Positions 17,852-18,100 of a DNA stretch of 18,100 bases are shown in pieces. The notes beneath the pieces were generated by a model. That model was not told where the DNA came from. It saw nothing but the letters and a program-made list of their open reading frames with translations, and made no database searches. Location: the NCBI GenBank assembly GCA_021160245.1, contig JAGHCW010000030.1, forward strand, positions 1-18,100, read 5' to 3'. The DNA is from a bacterium. GTDB taxonomy: Bacteria > B130-G9. Position numbers and translations under genes: made by a program. The number at the start of each line of letters is the position of its first letter. The stretch's first letter is position 1.

Positions 17852-17880
17852 AATCTAGGCATATTGGGCTGCTCTGTCAA
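17852..17880 (-). promoter_or_regulatory. sigma70-like promoter for the minus-strand gene run
   Basis: On the minus strand a perfect -35 box TTGACA (17880-17875) is followed after 17 bp by TAGATT (17857-17852), a four-of-six match to TATAAT. Transcription would start near 17845, giving a leader of about 28 bases to the ATG at 17817. It is the best-matching promoter I noticed in the window and stands before the first gene of the eleven-gene run. Confidence 0.55.
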
Positions 17881-18034
17881 CTTCCTCCTCTCTTATGCTA
17901 ACACATAAGTTGCATTCAAGGGTCATCCGAGAATCAGATTATCTTGGCCTCGGGCGAAAAGTGTTCAATTATGATGCTCTTGCAGTATTCTCATTCCTTC
18001 TGGATTTAGTGAACTTGATGGGAGTTGGTCTTTT

Positions 18035-18100
18035 ATGGGCGCTCGAATCGGGATTGACTGCAGGAAAATACTCGACTACGGCATCGGAACGATAACAGCA
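18035..18100 (+). CDS. glycosyltransferase (GT4-type), N-terminal fragment cut by the window edge
   Basis: Only 22 codons are inside the window, but the sequence is telling: RIGIDCRKILDYGIGT matches the conserved N-terminus of group 1 (GT4) glycosyltransferases, where a first beta strand and an Asp-Ala/Cys-Arg-Lys turn are followed by an F/Y-G-I-G-T loop that binds the acceptor side. GGGAG at 18020-18024 lies 10 bp before the ATG. The gene diverges from the S55-like gene; the 217 bp between the two starts must hold both promoters. A longer open frame overlapping here (17895-18095) is a shadow. Identity rests on one motif, so it is moderately sure. Confidence 0.62.
   Translation, partial: MGARIGIDCRKILDYGIGTITA

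Noticed and set aside
17833-17880. Possible short leader peptide starting at TTG 17880 after AGGAGG and ending directly before ATG 17832
   Set aside because: The spacing from AGGAGG to TTG is only 3 bp and the frame overlaps the better-supported -35 and -10 boxes.
17895-18095. Plus-strand frame of 66 codons with a hydrophobic stretch
   Set aside because: It has no ribosome binding site and overlaps, in another frame, the recognisable glycosyltransferase start at 18035.

Overview
The window comes from a diderm (Gram-negative-type) bacterium of moderate GC content. The support is two predicted lipoproteins with lipoboxes, a LolB-like outer-membrane lipoprotein, a PpiD-type periplasmic chaperone and the IspE (MEP-pathway) isoprenoid kinase. 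A SpoIVB-type (S55) peptidase protein and a secreted beta-propeller, with no sporulation gene nearby, resemble families I associate with little-cultured environmental lineages. I cannot place it in a phylum from this sequence alone. Most genes have a clear AGGAGG-type ribosome binding site. I see no RNA gene, IS element, CRISPR array or prophage.

Layout. At the left edge (1-650) the plus strand carries an open frame running in from outside the window and a small DUF4282 membrane protein. From 17.8 kb down to 0.78 kb, eleven genes lie head to tail on the minus strand. In transcription order they are: S55-peptidase-like secreted protein, secreted beta-propeller, TPR lipoprotein, LolB-like lipoprotein, ispE, cysS, ppiD, thiolase, 3-hydroxyacyl-CoA dehydrogenase, acyl-CoA dehydrogenase, and a Ski2/Hel308-like helicase. 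Gaps are mostly 6-95 bp; the two longest (176 and 160 bp) flank cysS. At the right edge a glycosyltransferase starts on the plus strand, divergent from the S55 gene. A good sigma70-like promoter (TTGACA, 17 bp, TAGATT) sits between them and drives the minus-strand run.

How the genes fit together. The upstream half is about the cell envelope: two exported proteins, then the TPR lipoprotein-lolB-ispE block, an order also found in Pseudomonas-type genomes. ppiD adds another envelope chaperone. The thiolase, hydroxyacyl-CoA dehydrogenase and acyl-CoA dehydrogenase provide three of the four steps between acetyl-CoA and butanoyl-CoA (either direction); the enoyl-CoA hydratase is missing here. The run ends in a helicase.

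Most worth a second look: (1) the S55-like protein carries the two halves of the SpoIVB protease domain in swapped order, with no aspartate at the position that aligns with the SpoIVB catalytic Asp; (2) the helicase has an OmpR/PhoB-type winged-helix DNA-binding domain fused to its C-terminus, an unusual pairing.
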